The notes beneath the pieces were generated by a model. It saw only the letters and a list, made by a program, of their open reading frames with translations. It made no database searches and was not told the origin of the DNA. 64,000 nt of DNA from assembly GCF_050948215.1 (NCBI RefSeq), contig NW_027488628.1:434001-498000 (forward strand). The letters run 5' to 3'. Shown here piece after piece: positions 26,245 through 37,504 of the stretch. This DNA is from Halictus rubicundus. Taxonomy: Eukaryota > Arthropoda > Insecta > Hymenoptera > Halictidae. Positions within the stretch are counted from its first letter, which is position 1. Each line of letters opens with the position of its first letter. The translations under genes were made by a program, and so were the position numbers.

Positions 26245-29200
26245 CTATCGGATCCTCTATCCTATTCTATCCTCTATCCTATCCTATCCTCTATCCTATC
26301 CTATCCTCTATCCTATCCTATCCTCTATCCTATCCTATCCCCTATCCTATCCTATCCTCTATCCTAACCTATCCTCTATCCTATCCTATCCGCTATCCTA
26401 TCCTATCCTCTATCCGATCCTATCCTCTATCCTATCCTATCCTGTATCGTATTCCATCCTCTATCCTATGCAATCCTATATCCTATCCTATCCGCTATCC
26501 TATCCTATCCTCTATCCTATAATATCCCCTATCCTATCCAATCCTCTATCCTATCCTATTCTCTATCCTATCCTATCCTCTATCCTATCCTATCCTCTAT
26601 CCTATCCTATCCTCTATCCTATCCTATCCTCTATCCTATCCTATCCTCAATCCTAACCTCTTCTCTATCCTATCCTATCCTCTATCCTATCCTATCCTCT
26701 ATCCTATCCTATCCTCAATCCTATCCTATCCTCTATCGTATCCTATCCTCTATAATATCCAATCCTATATCCTATCCTATCCGCTATCCTATCCTATCCC
26801 GTATCCTATCCTATCCTGTATCCTATAATATCCCCTATCCTATCCAATCCTCTATCCTATCCTATTCTCTATCCTATCCTATCCTCTATCCTATCTTATC
26901 CTCTATACTATCCTATCCTCTATCCTATCCTATCCTCTATCCTATCCTATCCTCTATCCTATCCTATCCTCTATCCTACACTCTATCGTATCCTATCCTG
27001 TATCCTATTATATCTTCTATCCTATACTATCCTCTATCCTATCCTATCCTCTATCCGATCCTATCCTCTATCCTATCCTATCCTCTATCCTATCCTGTCC
27101 TCTATCCTATCCTATCTTCTATCCTATACTATCCTCTATCCTATCCTATCCTCTATCCGATCCTATCCTCTATCCTATCCTATCCTGTATCGTATTCCAT
27201 CCTCTATCCTATTCAATCCTATATCCTATCCTATCCGCTATCCTATCCTATCCTCTATCCTATAATATCCCCTATCCTATCCAATCCTCTATCCTATCCT
27301 ATTCTCTATCCTATCCTATCCTCTATCCTATCCTATCCTCTATCCTATCCTATCCTCTATCCTATCCTATCCTCTATCCTATCCTATCCTCTATCCTATC
27401 CTATCCTCAATCCTATCCTCTTCTCTATCCTAACCTATCCTCTATCCTATCCTATCCTCTATCCTATCCTATCCTCAATCCTATCCTATCCTCTATCGTA
27501 TCCTATCCTCTATAATATCCAATCCTATATCCTATCCTATCCGCTATCCTATCCTATCCCGTATCCTATCCTATCCTGTATCCTATAATATCCCCTATCC
27601 TATCCAATCCTCTATCCTATCCTATTCTCTATCCTATCCTATCCTCTATCCTATCCTATCCTCTATCCTATACTATCCTCTATCCTATCCTTTCCTCTAT
27701 CCTATAATATCGCCTATCCTATCCAATAATGTATCCTATTCTGTATCGTATCTTCTATCCTATTCTATACTCTAACCTATCCTATCCTCTATCCTATAAT
27801 ATCCCCTATCCTATGCTATCCTCTATGGTATCATATCCTCTATCGTATCCTATCCTCTATCCTCTATCCTATCCTCTATCCTGTCCTCTATCCTATCCTA
27901 TCCTCTATCCTATCCTATCCTCTATCCTATCCTATCCTCTATCCTATCCTATCCTCTATCCTATACTCGATCGTATCCTATCCTGTATCCTATTATATCC
28001 TCTATCCTATCCTATCCTCTATCCTATCCTATTCTCTATCCTATCCTATCCTCTATCCTATCATATCCTCTATCCTATCCTATCCTCTATCCTATACTAT
28101 CATCTATCCTATCCTGTCCTCTATCCTATCCTATCTTCTATCCTATACTATCCTCTATCCTATCCTATCCTCTATCCGATCCTATCCTCTATCCTATCCT
28201 ATCCTGTATCGTATTCTATCCTCTATCCTATTCAATCCTATATCCTATCCTATCCGCTATCCTATCCTATCCTCTATCCTATAATATCCCCTATCCTATC
28301 CAATCCTCTATCCTATCCTATTCTCTATCCTATCCTATCCTCTATATTATCCTATCCTCTATCCTATCCTATCCTCTATCCTATCCTATCCTCTATCCTA
28401 TCCTATCCTCAATCCTATCCTCTTATCTATCCTATCCTATCCTCTATCCTATCCTATCCTCTATCCTATCCTATCCTCAATCCTATCCTATCCTCTATCG
28501 TATCCTATCCTCTATAATATCCAATCCTATATCCTATCCTATCCGCTATCCTATCCTGTCCCGTATCCTATCCTATCCTGTATCCTATAATATCCCCTAT
28601 CCTATCCAATCCTCTATCCTATCCCATTCTCTATCCTATCCTATCCTCTATCCTATACTATCCTCTATCCTCTATCGTATCCTCTATCCTATCCTATCCT
28701 CTATCATATCCTATCCTCTTTCCTATAATATCATCTATCCTATCCTATTCTATATCCTATTCTATCCTCTAACTTATGCTATCTTCTATCCTATCCAGTC
28801 CCCTATCCCATCCTCTATCCTATCCTTTCCTCTATCCTATCCAATCCTCTATCCTATCCTCTATCCTGTCCTATCCTCTATCCTATCCTCTATCCTATCC
28901 TCTATCCTATCCTCTATCCTATCCCATTCTCTATCCTATCCTATCCTCAATCCTATCCTATCCTACATCCTACCCTATCCGCTATACTAGCCTATCATCT
29001 ATCGTCTCCTATCCTCTATCCTATCTTATCCTTTATCCTATCCTATCCTCTATCCTATCCTATCCTCTATCCTATCCCAATCTCTATCCTATCCTATCCT
29101 CTATCCTATCCTATCCTATATCCTACCCTATCCGCTATACTATCCTATCATCTATCGTCTCCTATCCTCTATCCTATCCTATCCTTTATCCTATCCTATC

Positions 29201-29356
29201 CTCTATCCTATCCTATCCTCTATCCTATCCTATCCTCTATCCTATCCTATCCTGTATTCTATCCTATCCTCTATCCTATCCTATGCTATCCTCTATCCTA
29301 TCCATTCCCCTATCCTATCCATTCCCCTATTCTATCCACTATCCTACCCTATCCTA
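26236..29356 (-). repeat. Inverted satellite block, copy B (TATCC on plus)
   Basis: This is the second copy of the block at 19101-22238. Landmarks match at a constant offset of 7135 bp up to about 19740-19860 and of 7118 bp after it, so copy B has lost exactly one 17-bp monomer inside a run of perfect monomers. I saw no other difference in the landmarks compared. Both edges repeat the edges of copy A exactly. Confidence 0.95.
26441..29258 (-). repeat. Three higher-order units inside inverted block B
   Basis: The landmark CCTGTATCGTATT is at 26441, 27184 and 28203. The first spacing is 743 bp rather than 760 because of the one-monomer loss; the second is still 1019 bp. The single-base variant that marks the third unit in copy A is also present in the third unit here. 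Confidence 0.85.
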
Positions 29357-29473
29357 TAGGATAGCGGATAGGATAGGATATAGGATTGAATAGGATAGAG
29401 GATAGAATACGATACAGGATAGGATAGGATAGAGGATAGGATCGGATAGAGGATAGGATAGGATAGAGGATAG
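28148..29473. repeat. Perfect 118-bp inverted repeat at the strand-switch junction, copy B
   Basis: This is the duplicate of the structure at 21030-22355, offset by 7118 bp, with arms 28148-28265 and 29356-29473 and the same loop length. It is present because the junction was carried along in the 6.9-kb duplication, so it is not an independent inversion event. Confidence 0.9.
29349..29364. repeat. 16-bp palindrome at the TATCC-to-GGATA switch, copy B
   Basis: This is the same palindrome as at 22231-22246, offset by 7118 bp, with its centre between 29356 and 29357. It has the same mismatch bases on both sides. Confidence 0.93.
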
Positions 29474-30413
29474 GATAGGATAGAGGATAGGATAGGATAG
29501 CGGATAGGATAGGATAGAGGATAGGATAGGATAGAGGATAGGATAGGATAGAGGATAGGATAGGATAGAGGATAGGATAGGATAGAGGATAGGATAGGAT
29601 AGAGGATAGGACAGAGGATTGGATAGGATAGAGGATATTATTGGATAGAGAATAGGATAGGATAGAGGATAGGATAGATGAAAGGATAGAATAGAGTATA
29701 GGAGAGGATAGAGGATAGGATAGAGGATAGGATAGAGGATAGGATAGAGGATAGGATAGGATAGAGGATCGGATAGAGGATAGGATAGGATAGAAGATAT
29801 GATAGAGGATAGGATAGAGGATAGGATAGGATAGAGGATAGGGTAGGATAGAGGATAGGATAGGATAGAGGATAGGATAGGATAGGATAGAGGATAGGAT
29901 AGCATAGAGGATAGGATAGGATAGAGGACAGGATAGGTTAGAGGATCGGATAGAGGATAGGATAGGATAGAGGATAGGATAGGATAGAGGATAGGACATA
30001 ATAGAGGATAGGATAGGATTGAGGATCGGATAGAGGATAGGATAGGATAGAGGATAGGATAGGATAGAGGATAGGATAAAATAGAGGATAGGATAGTATA
30101 GAGGATCGGATAGAGGATAGGATAGGATAGAGGATTGGATAGACGATAGGATAGAGGATAGGATAGCGGATAGGATAGCGGATAGGATAGAGGATAGAAT
30201 AGGATGGAGGATAGGATAGGATAGAGGATAGGATAGGATAGAGGATAGGATAGGATAGAGGATCGGATAGAGGATAGTATAGCTTTGAGGATAGGATAGG
30301 ATAGTGGATAGGATAGAGGATACGATAGAGGATAGGATAGAGGATAGGATAGGATAGAGGAAAGGATAGGATAGAGGATAGGATAGGTAATTGGATAGGA
30401 TAGAGGATATGAT

Positions 30414-30830
30414 AGGATAGAGGATAGGATAGGATAGAGGATAGGATAGGATAGAGGATAGGATAGGATAGAGGATAGGATAGGATAGAGGATAGGATAG
30501 GATAGAGGATAGGATAGGATAGAGGATAGGATAGGATAGAGGATAGGATAGGATAGAGGATAGGATAGGATAGAGGATAGGATAGGATAGAGGATAGGAT
30601 AGGATAGAGGATAGGATAGGATAGAGGATAGGATAGGATAGAGGATAGGATAGGATAGAGGATAGGATAGGATAGAGGATAGGATAGGATAGAGGATAGG
30701 ATAGGATAGAGGATAGGATAGGATAGAGGATAGGATAGGATAGAGGATAGGATAGGATAGAGGATAGGATAGGATAGAGGATAGGATAGGATAGAGGATA
30801 GGATAGGATAGAGGATAGGATAGGATAGAG
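30414..30830 (+). repeat. Homogenised run of perfect 17-bp monomers
   Basis: About 24 consecutive GAGGATAGGATAGGATA monomers occur with no variant that I can see, right after GTAATTGG and GATATGATAGG. The matching run in duplication copy A (23301-23700) is one monomer shorter and carries three base changes to C, at 23517, 23556 and 23596. Confidence 0.9.
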
Positions 30831-30839
30831 GAAGGGATA

Positions 30840-31995
30840 GGATAGTATATAGGACAGGATAGAGGATAGGATAGAGGATAGGATAGAGGATAGGATAGAG
30901 GATAGGATAGGATAGAGGATCGGATAGAGGATAGGATAGGATAGAGGATAGGATAAAGGATAGGATAGAGGATAGAGGATAGGATACAGGATAGGATAGA
31001 GGATAGAGGATAGGATACAGGATAGGATAGAGGATAGAGGATAGGATACAGGATAGGATAGAGGATAGAGGATAGGATACAGGATAGGATAGAGGATAGA
31101 GGATAGGATACAGGATAGGATAGAGGATAGAGGATAGGATAGGGGATTGGATAGGATAGAGGATAGCATAAGTTATAGGATAGAATAGGATATAGAATAG
31201 GATAGGATAGATGATATTATAGGAAAGAGGATAGGATATGATATAGGATAGGATAGGATAGAGGATAGGATAAGTTATGGATAGTATAGGATAGAGAATA
31301 GGATAGGGGATTGGATATGATACAGGATAGAATACGATAGAGGATATGATACGATAGAGGATTGCATAGGATAGGGGATATTATAGGATAGACGATAGGA
31401 TAGGATAGAGGATAGGATAGGATAAAGGATAGGATAGGATAGAGGATAGGAGACGATAGAGGATAGGATAGGATAGAGAATGGGTTAGGATAGAGGATAG
31501 GACAGAGGATTGGATAGGATAGAGGATATTATTGGATAGAGAATAGGATAGGATAGAGGATAGGATAGGATAGAGGATAGGATAGGATAGAGGATAGGAT
31601 AGAATAGATGATAGGATAGGATAAAGGATAGGATAGGATAGAGGATAGAATAGGATAGAGGATAGGATAGCATAGATGATATTATAGGAAAGAGGATAGG
31701 ATAGCATAGATGATATTATAGGAAAGAGGATAGGATATGATGGAGGATTCGATGTTATAGAGGTTAGGATAGGGGATTGGATAGGATAGAGGATAGGATA
31801 GGACAGAGAATAGTATATAATACAGTATAGGATAGGATTGAGGACAGGACGGGATGGATGATAGGATAGGATAGAGGAAAGGATAGGATAGAGTATAGGA
31901 TAGAGGATAGGATAGATGAAAGGATAGAATAGAGTATAGGAGAGGATAGAGGATAGGATAGAGGATAGGATAGAGGATAGGATAGAGGATAGGAT
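30840..31995 (+). repeat. 9.1-kb-spaced dispersed repeat, first copy
   Basis: Landmarks from the 31-bp minisatellite to about 31995 recur 9119 bp downstream: GGGGATTGG, GCATAAGTTA, GATGATATTATAGG, the GGGGATATTATAGG word ending at about 31387, and GACGGGATGG near 31850. The copies differ by scattered single bases (for example TATAGG against GAGG after GCATAAGTTA). The right edge is where one copy continues as GGATAAAGGATCGG and the other as a 12-bp run. Confidence 0.85.
30960..31140 (+). repeat. 31-bp minisatellite, five copies
   Basis: A 31-bp unit made of one 17-bp and two 7-bp monomers, marked by GATACAGG, repeats with its C at 30987, 31018, 31049, 31080 and 31111. The unit is itself tandemly amplified, a third level of repetition between monomer and higher-order unit. 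Confidence 0.9.
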
Positions 31996-32112
31996 AGGAT
32001 AAAGGATCGGATAGAGGATAGGATAGGATAGAGGATAGGATAGAGGATAGGATAGAGGATAGGATAGAGGATAGGATAGATGATAGGATAGAGGATAGGA
32101 TAGGATAGAGAA

Positions 32113-32404
32113 TAGGATAGGATAGAGGATAGGATAGGATAGAGGATAGGATAGGATAGAGGATAGGATAGGATAGAGGATAGGATAGGATAGAGGATAG
32201 GATAGGATAGAGGATAGGATAGGATAGAGGATAGGATAGGATAGAGGATAGGATAGGATAGAGGATAGGATAGGATAGAGGATAGGATAGGATAGAGGAT
32301 AGGATAGGATAGAGGATAGGATAGGATAGAGGATAGGATAGGATAGAGGATAGGATAGGATAGAGGATAGGATAGGATAGAGGATAGGATAGGATAGAGG
32401 ATAG
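32113..32404 (+). repeat. Perfect 17-bp monomer run
   Basis: About 17 uninterrupted 17-bp monomers lie between GAGAATAGG on the left and GGACATAATAGAGG on the right. No variant is visible inside. Confidence 0.85.
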
Positions 32405-33011
32405 GACATAATAGAGGATAGGATAGGATTGAGGATCGGATAGAGGATAGGATCGGATAGAGGATAGGATAGGATAGAGGATAGGATAGGATAGAGGATA
32501 GGATAGGATAGAGGATAGGACATAATAGAGGATAGGATAGGATTGAGGATCGGATAGAGGATAGGATAGGATAGAGGATCGGATAGAGGATAGGATAGGA
32601 TAGAGGATAGGACATAATAGAGGATAGGATAGGATTGAGGATCGAATAGAGGATTGGATAGGATAGAGGATCGGATAGAGGATAGGATAGGATAGAGGAT
32701 AGGATAGGATAGAGGATAGGATATAATAGAGGATAGGATAGGAAAGAGGAGCGGATAGAGGATTGGATAGGATAGAGGATAGGATATAATAGAGGATAGG
32801 ATATGAAAGAGGAGCGGATAGAGGATTGGATAGGATAGAGGATAGGATAGGATAGAGGATAGGATAGAGGATAGGATAGAGGATAGGATAGAGGATAGGA
32901 TACGATAGAGGATAGGATAGGATAGAGGATAGGATAGGATAGAGGATAGGATAGAATAGAGGATACGATAGGATAAAGGATAGGGTAGGATAGAGGATAG
33001 GATAGGATAGA

Positions 33012-33052
33012 GGATACGATATTATGGGCTATATGGCAGGATGGAGGACAGG
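33012..33052 (+). repeat. Diverged ATTATGGGC element 1
   Basis: This is the first of 13 copies of a roughly 41-bp segment, core ATTATGGGCTATATGGC, that is far more diverged from the monomer than anything else in the window. It carries lineage base G (GATAGGAAAGTGG downstream). GTAATTGG follows 230 bp after the core. The flanks recur at +1833 bp around element 2. Confidence 0.9.
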
Positions 33053-33650
33053 ATAGGATAGAGGAAAGGATAGGAAAGTGGATAGGATAGGATGGATAAT
33101 AGGATAGAGGATAGGATAGAGGATTGGATAGGATAGAGGATAGGATAGGATAGAGGATAGGATAGGATAGAGGATAGGATAGGATAGAGGATAGGATATA
33201 ATAGAGGATAGGATAGGATAGAGGAAAGGATAGGATAGAGGATAGGATAGGTAATTGGATAGGATAGAGGATAGGATAAGGTAGAGGATAGTATAGGATA
33301 GAGGATAGGTTAGGATAAAGGATAGGATAGGATAGAGGATAGAGGATAGAGGATAGGATAGGATAGAGGATGGGGTAGGATAGGGGATAGGATAGGATAG
33401 AGGATAGGATAGGATAGAGGATAGAGGATAGAGGATAGGATAGGATAGAGGATGGGGTAGGATAGAGGATAGGATAGGATAGAGGATAGGATAGGATAGA
33501 GGATAGGATAGGATAGAGGATAGCATAGGATAGAGGATAGGATAGGATAGAGGATAGGATAGGATAGAGGATAGGATAGGATAGAGGATAGGATAGGATA
33601 GAGGATAGGATAGAGGAAAGGATAGAATAGAGTATAGGAGAGGATTGAGG

Positions 33651-33750
33651 ATGGGATAGAGGATAGGATGGAGGATAGGATAGAGGATAGGATGGAGGAT
33701 AGGATAGAGGATAGGATGGAGGATAGGATAGAGGATAGGATGGAGGATAG
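33651..33750 (+). repeat. 24-bp minisatellite, four copies
   Basis: Pairs of 12-bp monomers in which the second has GGATGGAGG instead of GGATAGAGG repeat with the variant T at 33669, 33693, 33717 and 33741, exactly 24 bp apart. The locus sits after AGTATAGGAGAGG. Confidence 0.88.
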
Positions 33751-34844
33751 GATAGGATAGAGGATCGGATAGAGGATAGGATAGGATAGAGGATAGGATA
33801 GAGGATAGGATAGGATAGAGGATAGGATAGGATAGAGGATAGGATAGGATAGAGGATAGGATAGGATAGAGGATAGGATAGGATAGAGGATAGGATAGGA
33901 TAGAGGATAGGACATAATAGAGGATAGGATAGGATTGAGGATCGGATAGAGGATAGGATAGGATAGAGGATAGGATAGGATAGAGGATAGGATAGGATAG
34001 AGGATAGGACATAATAGAGGATAGGATAGGATTGAGGATCGGATAGAGGATAGGATAGGATAGAGGATCGGATAGAGGATAGGATAGGATAGAGGATAGG
34101 ACATAATAGAGGATAGGATAGGATTGAGGATCGGATAGAGGATTGGATAGGATAGAGGATCTGATAGAGGATAGGATAGGATAGAGGATAGGATAGGATA
34201 GAGGATAGGATAGGATAGAGGATAGGATAGGATAGAGGATAGGATAGGATAGAGGATAGGACATAATAGAGGATAGGATAGGATTGAGGATCGGATAGAG
34301 GATAGGATAGGATAGAGGATCGGATAGAGGATAGGATAGGATAGAGGATAGGACATAATAGAGGATAGGATAGGATTGAGGATCGGATAGAGGATAGGAT
34401 AGGATAGAGGATCGGATAGAGGATAGGATAGGATAGAGGATAGGACATAATAGAGGATAGGATAGGATTGAGGATCGAATAGAGGATTGGATAGGATAGA
34501 GGATCGGATAGAGGATAGGATAGGATAGAGGATAGGATAGGATAGAGGATAGGATATAATAGAGGATAGGATAGGAAAGAGGAGCGGATAGAGGATTGGA
34601 TAGGATAGAGGATAGGATATAATAGAGGATAGGATATGAAAGAGGAGCGGATAGAGGATTGGATAGGATAGAGGATAGGATAGGATAGAGGATAGGATAG
34701 AGGATAGGATAGAGGATAGGATAGAGGATAGGATACGATAGAGGATAGGATAGGATAGAGGATAGGATAGGATAGAGGATAGGATAGAATAGAGGATACG
34801 ATAGGATAAAGGATAGGGTAGGATAGAGGATAGGATAGGATAGA

Positions 34845-34885
34845 GGATACGATATTATGGGCTATATGGCAGGATGGAGGACAGG
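34845..34885 (+). repeat. Diverged ATTATGGGC element 2
   Basis: Lineage base G; core to GTAATTGG is 230 bp. Upstream GATCGAATAGAGG (34474) repeats the 32641 context of element 1. Confidence 0.9.
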
Positions 34886-36114
34886 ATAGGATAGAGGAAA
34901 GGATAGGAAAGTGGATAGGATAGGATGGATAATAGGATAGAGGATAGGATAGAGGATTGGATAGGATAGAGGATAGGATAGGATAGAGGATAGGATAGGA
35001 TAGAGGATAGGATAGGATAGAGGATAGGATATAATAGAGGATAGGATAGGATAGAGGAAAGGATAGGATAGAGGATAGGATAGGTAATTGGATAGGATAG
35101 AGGATAGGATAAGGTAGAGGATAGTATAGGATAGAGGATAGGTTAGGATAAAGGATAGGATAGGATAGAGGATAGAGGATAGAGGATAGGATAGGATAGA
35201 GGATGGGGTAGGATAGGGGATAGGATAGGATAGAGGATAGGATAGGATAGAGGATAGAGGATAGAGGATAGAGGATAGAGGATAGGATAGGATAGAGGAT
35301 GGGGTAGGATAGAGGATAGGATAGGATAGAGGATAGGATAGGATAGAGGATAGGATAGGATAGAGGATAGCATAGGATAGAGGATAGGATAGGATAGAGG
35401 ATAGGATAGGATAGAGGATAGGATAGGATAGAGGATAGGATAGGATAGAGGATCGGATAGAGAATAGGATAGGATAGAGGATAGGATAGGATAGAGGATA
35501 GGACATAATAGAGGATAGGATAGGATTGAGGATCGGATAGAGGATAGGATAGGATAGAGGATAGGATAGGATAGAGGATAGGATAAAATAGAGGATAGGA
35601 TAGGATAGAGGATCGGATAGAGGATAGGATATGATAGAGGATAGGATAGACGGTAGGATAGAGGATAGGATAGCGGATAGGATAGAGGATAGGATAGAGG
35701 ATAGAATAGGATGGAGGATAGGATAGGATAGAGGATAGGATAGGATAGAGGATAGGATAGGATAGAGGATCGGATAGAGGATAGGATAGGATAGAGTATC
35801 GGATAGAGGATAGTATAGCTTTGAGGATAGGATAGGATAGTGGATAAGATAGAGGATAGGATAGAGGATAGGATAGAGAATAGGATAGGATAGAGGAAAG
35901 GATAGGATAGAGGATAGGATAGGTAATTGGATAGGATAGAGGATAGGATAGGATAGAGGATAGGATAGGATAGGATAGAGGATAGGATAGGATAGAGGAT
36001 AGGATAGGATAGAGGATAGGATAGGATAGAGGATATAATAGGATAGAGGATAGGATAGGATAGAGGATAGGATAGAGGAAAGGATAGAATAGAGTATAGG
36101 AGAGGATTGAGGAT

Positions 36115-36175
36115 GGGATAGAGGATAGGATGGAGGATAGGATAGAGGATAGGATGGAGGATAGGATAGAGGATT
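36115..36175 (+). repeat. 24-bp minisatellite, two copies
   Basis: This is the same locus type as 33651-33750 (same AGTATAGGAGAGG flank), with TGGAGG at 36131 and 36155. Confidence 0.85.
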
Positions 36176-36800
36176 GGATAGGATAGAGGATCTGATAGAG
36201 GATAGGATAGGATAGAGGATAGGATAGGATAGAGGATAGGATAGGATAGAGGATAGGACATAATAGAGGATAGGATAGGATTGAGGATCGGATAGAGGAT
36301 AGGATAGGATAGAGGATCGGATAGAGGATAGGATAGGATAGAGGATAGGACATAATAGAGGATAGGATAGGATTGAGGATCGGATAGAGGATTGGATAGG
36401 ATAGAGGATCGGATAGAGGATAGGATAGGATAGAGGATAGGATAGGATAGAGGATAGGATAGGATAGAGGATAGGATAGGATAGAGGATAGGATAGGATA
36501 GAGGATAGGATAGGATAGAGGATAGGATATAATAGAGGATAGGATAGGAAAGAGGAGCGGATAGAGGATAGGATATAATAGAGGATAGGATATGAAAGAG
36601 GAGCGGATAGAGGATTGGATAGGATAGAGGATAGGATAGGATAGAGGATAGGATAGAGGATAGGATAGAGGATAGGATAGAGGATAGGATACGATAGAGG
36701 ATAGGATAGGATAGAGGATAGGATAGGATAGAGGATAGGATAGAATAGAGGATACGATAGGATAAAGGATAGGGTAGGATAGAGGATAGGATAGGATAGA

Positions 36801-36841
36801 GGATACGATATTATGGGCTATATTTCAGGATGGAGGACAGG
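36801..36841 (+). repeat. Diverged ATTATGGGC element 3, mutated
   Basis: The only copy with a changed core: GGCTATATTTCAGG instead of GGCTATATGGCAGG, two adjacent G-to-T changes. Lineage base G; 230 bp to GTAATTGG. Confidence 0.9.
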
Positions 36842-37463
36842 ATAGGATAGAGGAAAGGATAGGAAAGTGGATAGGATAGGATGGATAATAGGATAGAGGA
36901 TAGGATAGAGGATTGGATAGGATAGAGGATAGGATAGGATAGAGGATAGGATAGGATAGAGGATAGGATAGGATAGAGGATAGGATAGGATAGAGGATAG
37001 GATAGGATAGAGGAAAGGATAGGATAGAGGATAGGATAGGTAATTGGATAGGATAGAGGATAGGATAAGGTAGAGGATAGTATAGGATAGAGGATAGGTT
37101 AGGATAAAGGATAGGATAGGATAGAGGATAGAGGATAGAGGATAGGATAGGATAGAGGATGGGGTAGGATAGAGGATAGGATATGATAGATGATAGGATA
37201 GGATAGAGGATAGGATAGGATAGAGGATAGGATAGGATAGAGGATAGGATATAATAGAGGATAGGATAGGAAAGAGGAGCGGATAGAGGATTGGATAGGA
37301 TAGAGGACAGGATAGGATAGAGGATATGATAGAGGATAGGATAGAGGATAGGATACGATAGAGGATAGGATAGGATAGAGGATAGGATAGGATAGAGGAT
37401 AGGATAGAAAGAGGATACGATAGGATAAAGGATAGGATAAGATAGAGGATAGGATAGGATAGA

Positions 37464-37504
37464 GGATACGATATTATGGGCTATATGGCAGGATGGAGGA
37501 CAGG
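37464..37504 (+). repeat. Diverged ATTATGGGC element 4
   Basis: Lineage base G; core to GTAATTGG is 247 bp, one 17-bp monomer more than elements 1-3. It is only 663 bp from element 3. Confidence 0.9.

Larger units (their letters stand above)
23745..30874 (+). repeat. 6.9-kb segmental tandem duplication, copy B
   Basis: This copy starts exactly where copy A ends and is 7130 bp long. Relative to copy A it has a 221-bp insertion near 24451-24671, lacks one 17-bp monomer in the inverted block, lacks one GGATA pentamer (a 22-bp monomer near 22410 is 17 bp here) and has one extra 17-bp monomer at 30414-30830. Those four changes account exactly for 7130 minus 6914. Its end at 30874 is where similarity to copy A stops: copy A continues into left-family words and copy B into a 12-bp run. 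Confidence 0.93.

Noticed and set aside
33012..33052. ATTATGGGCTATATGGC as a promoter or TATA box
   Set aside because: TATAT is present, but nothing downstream resembles a transcript start or gene, and the element is simply carried along in higher-order copies.
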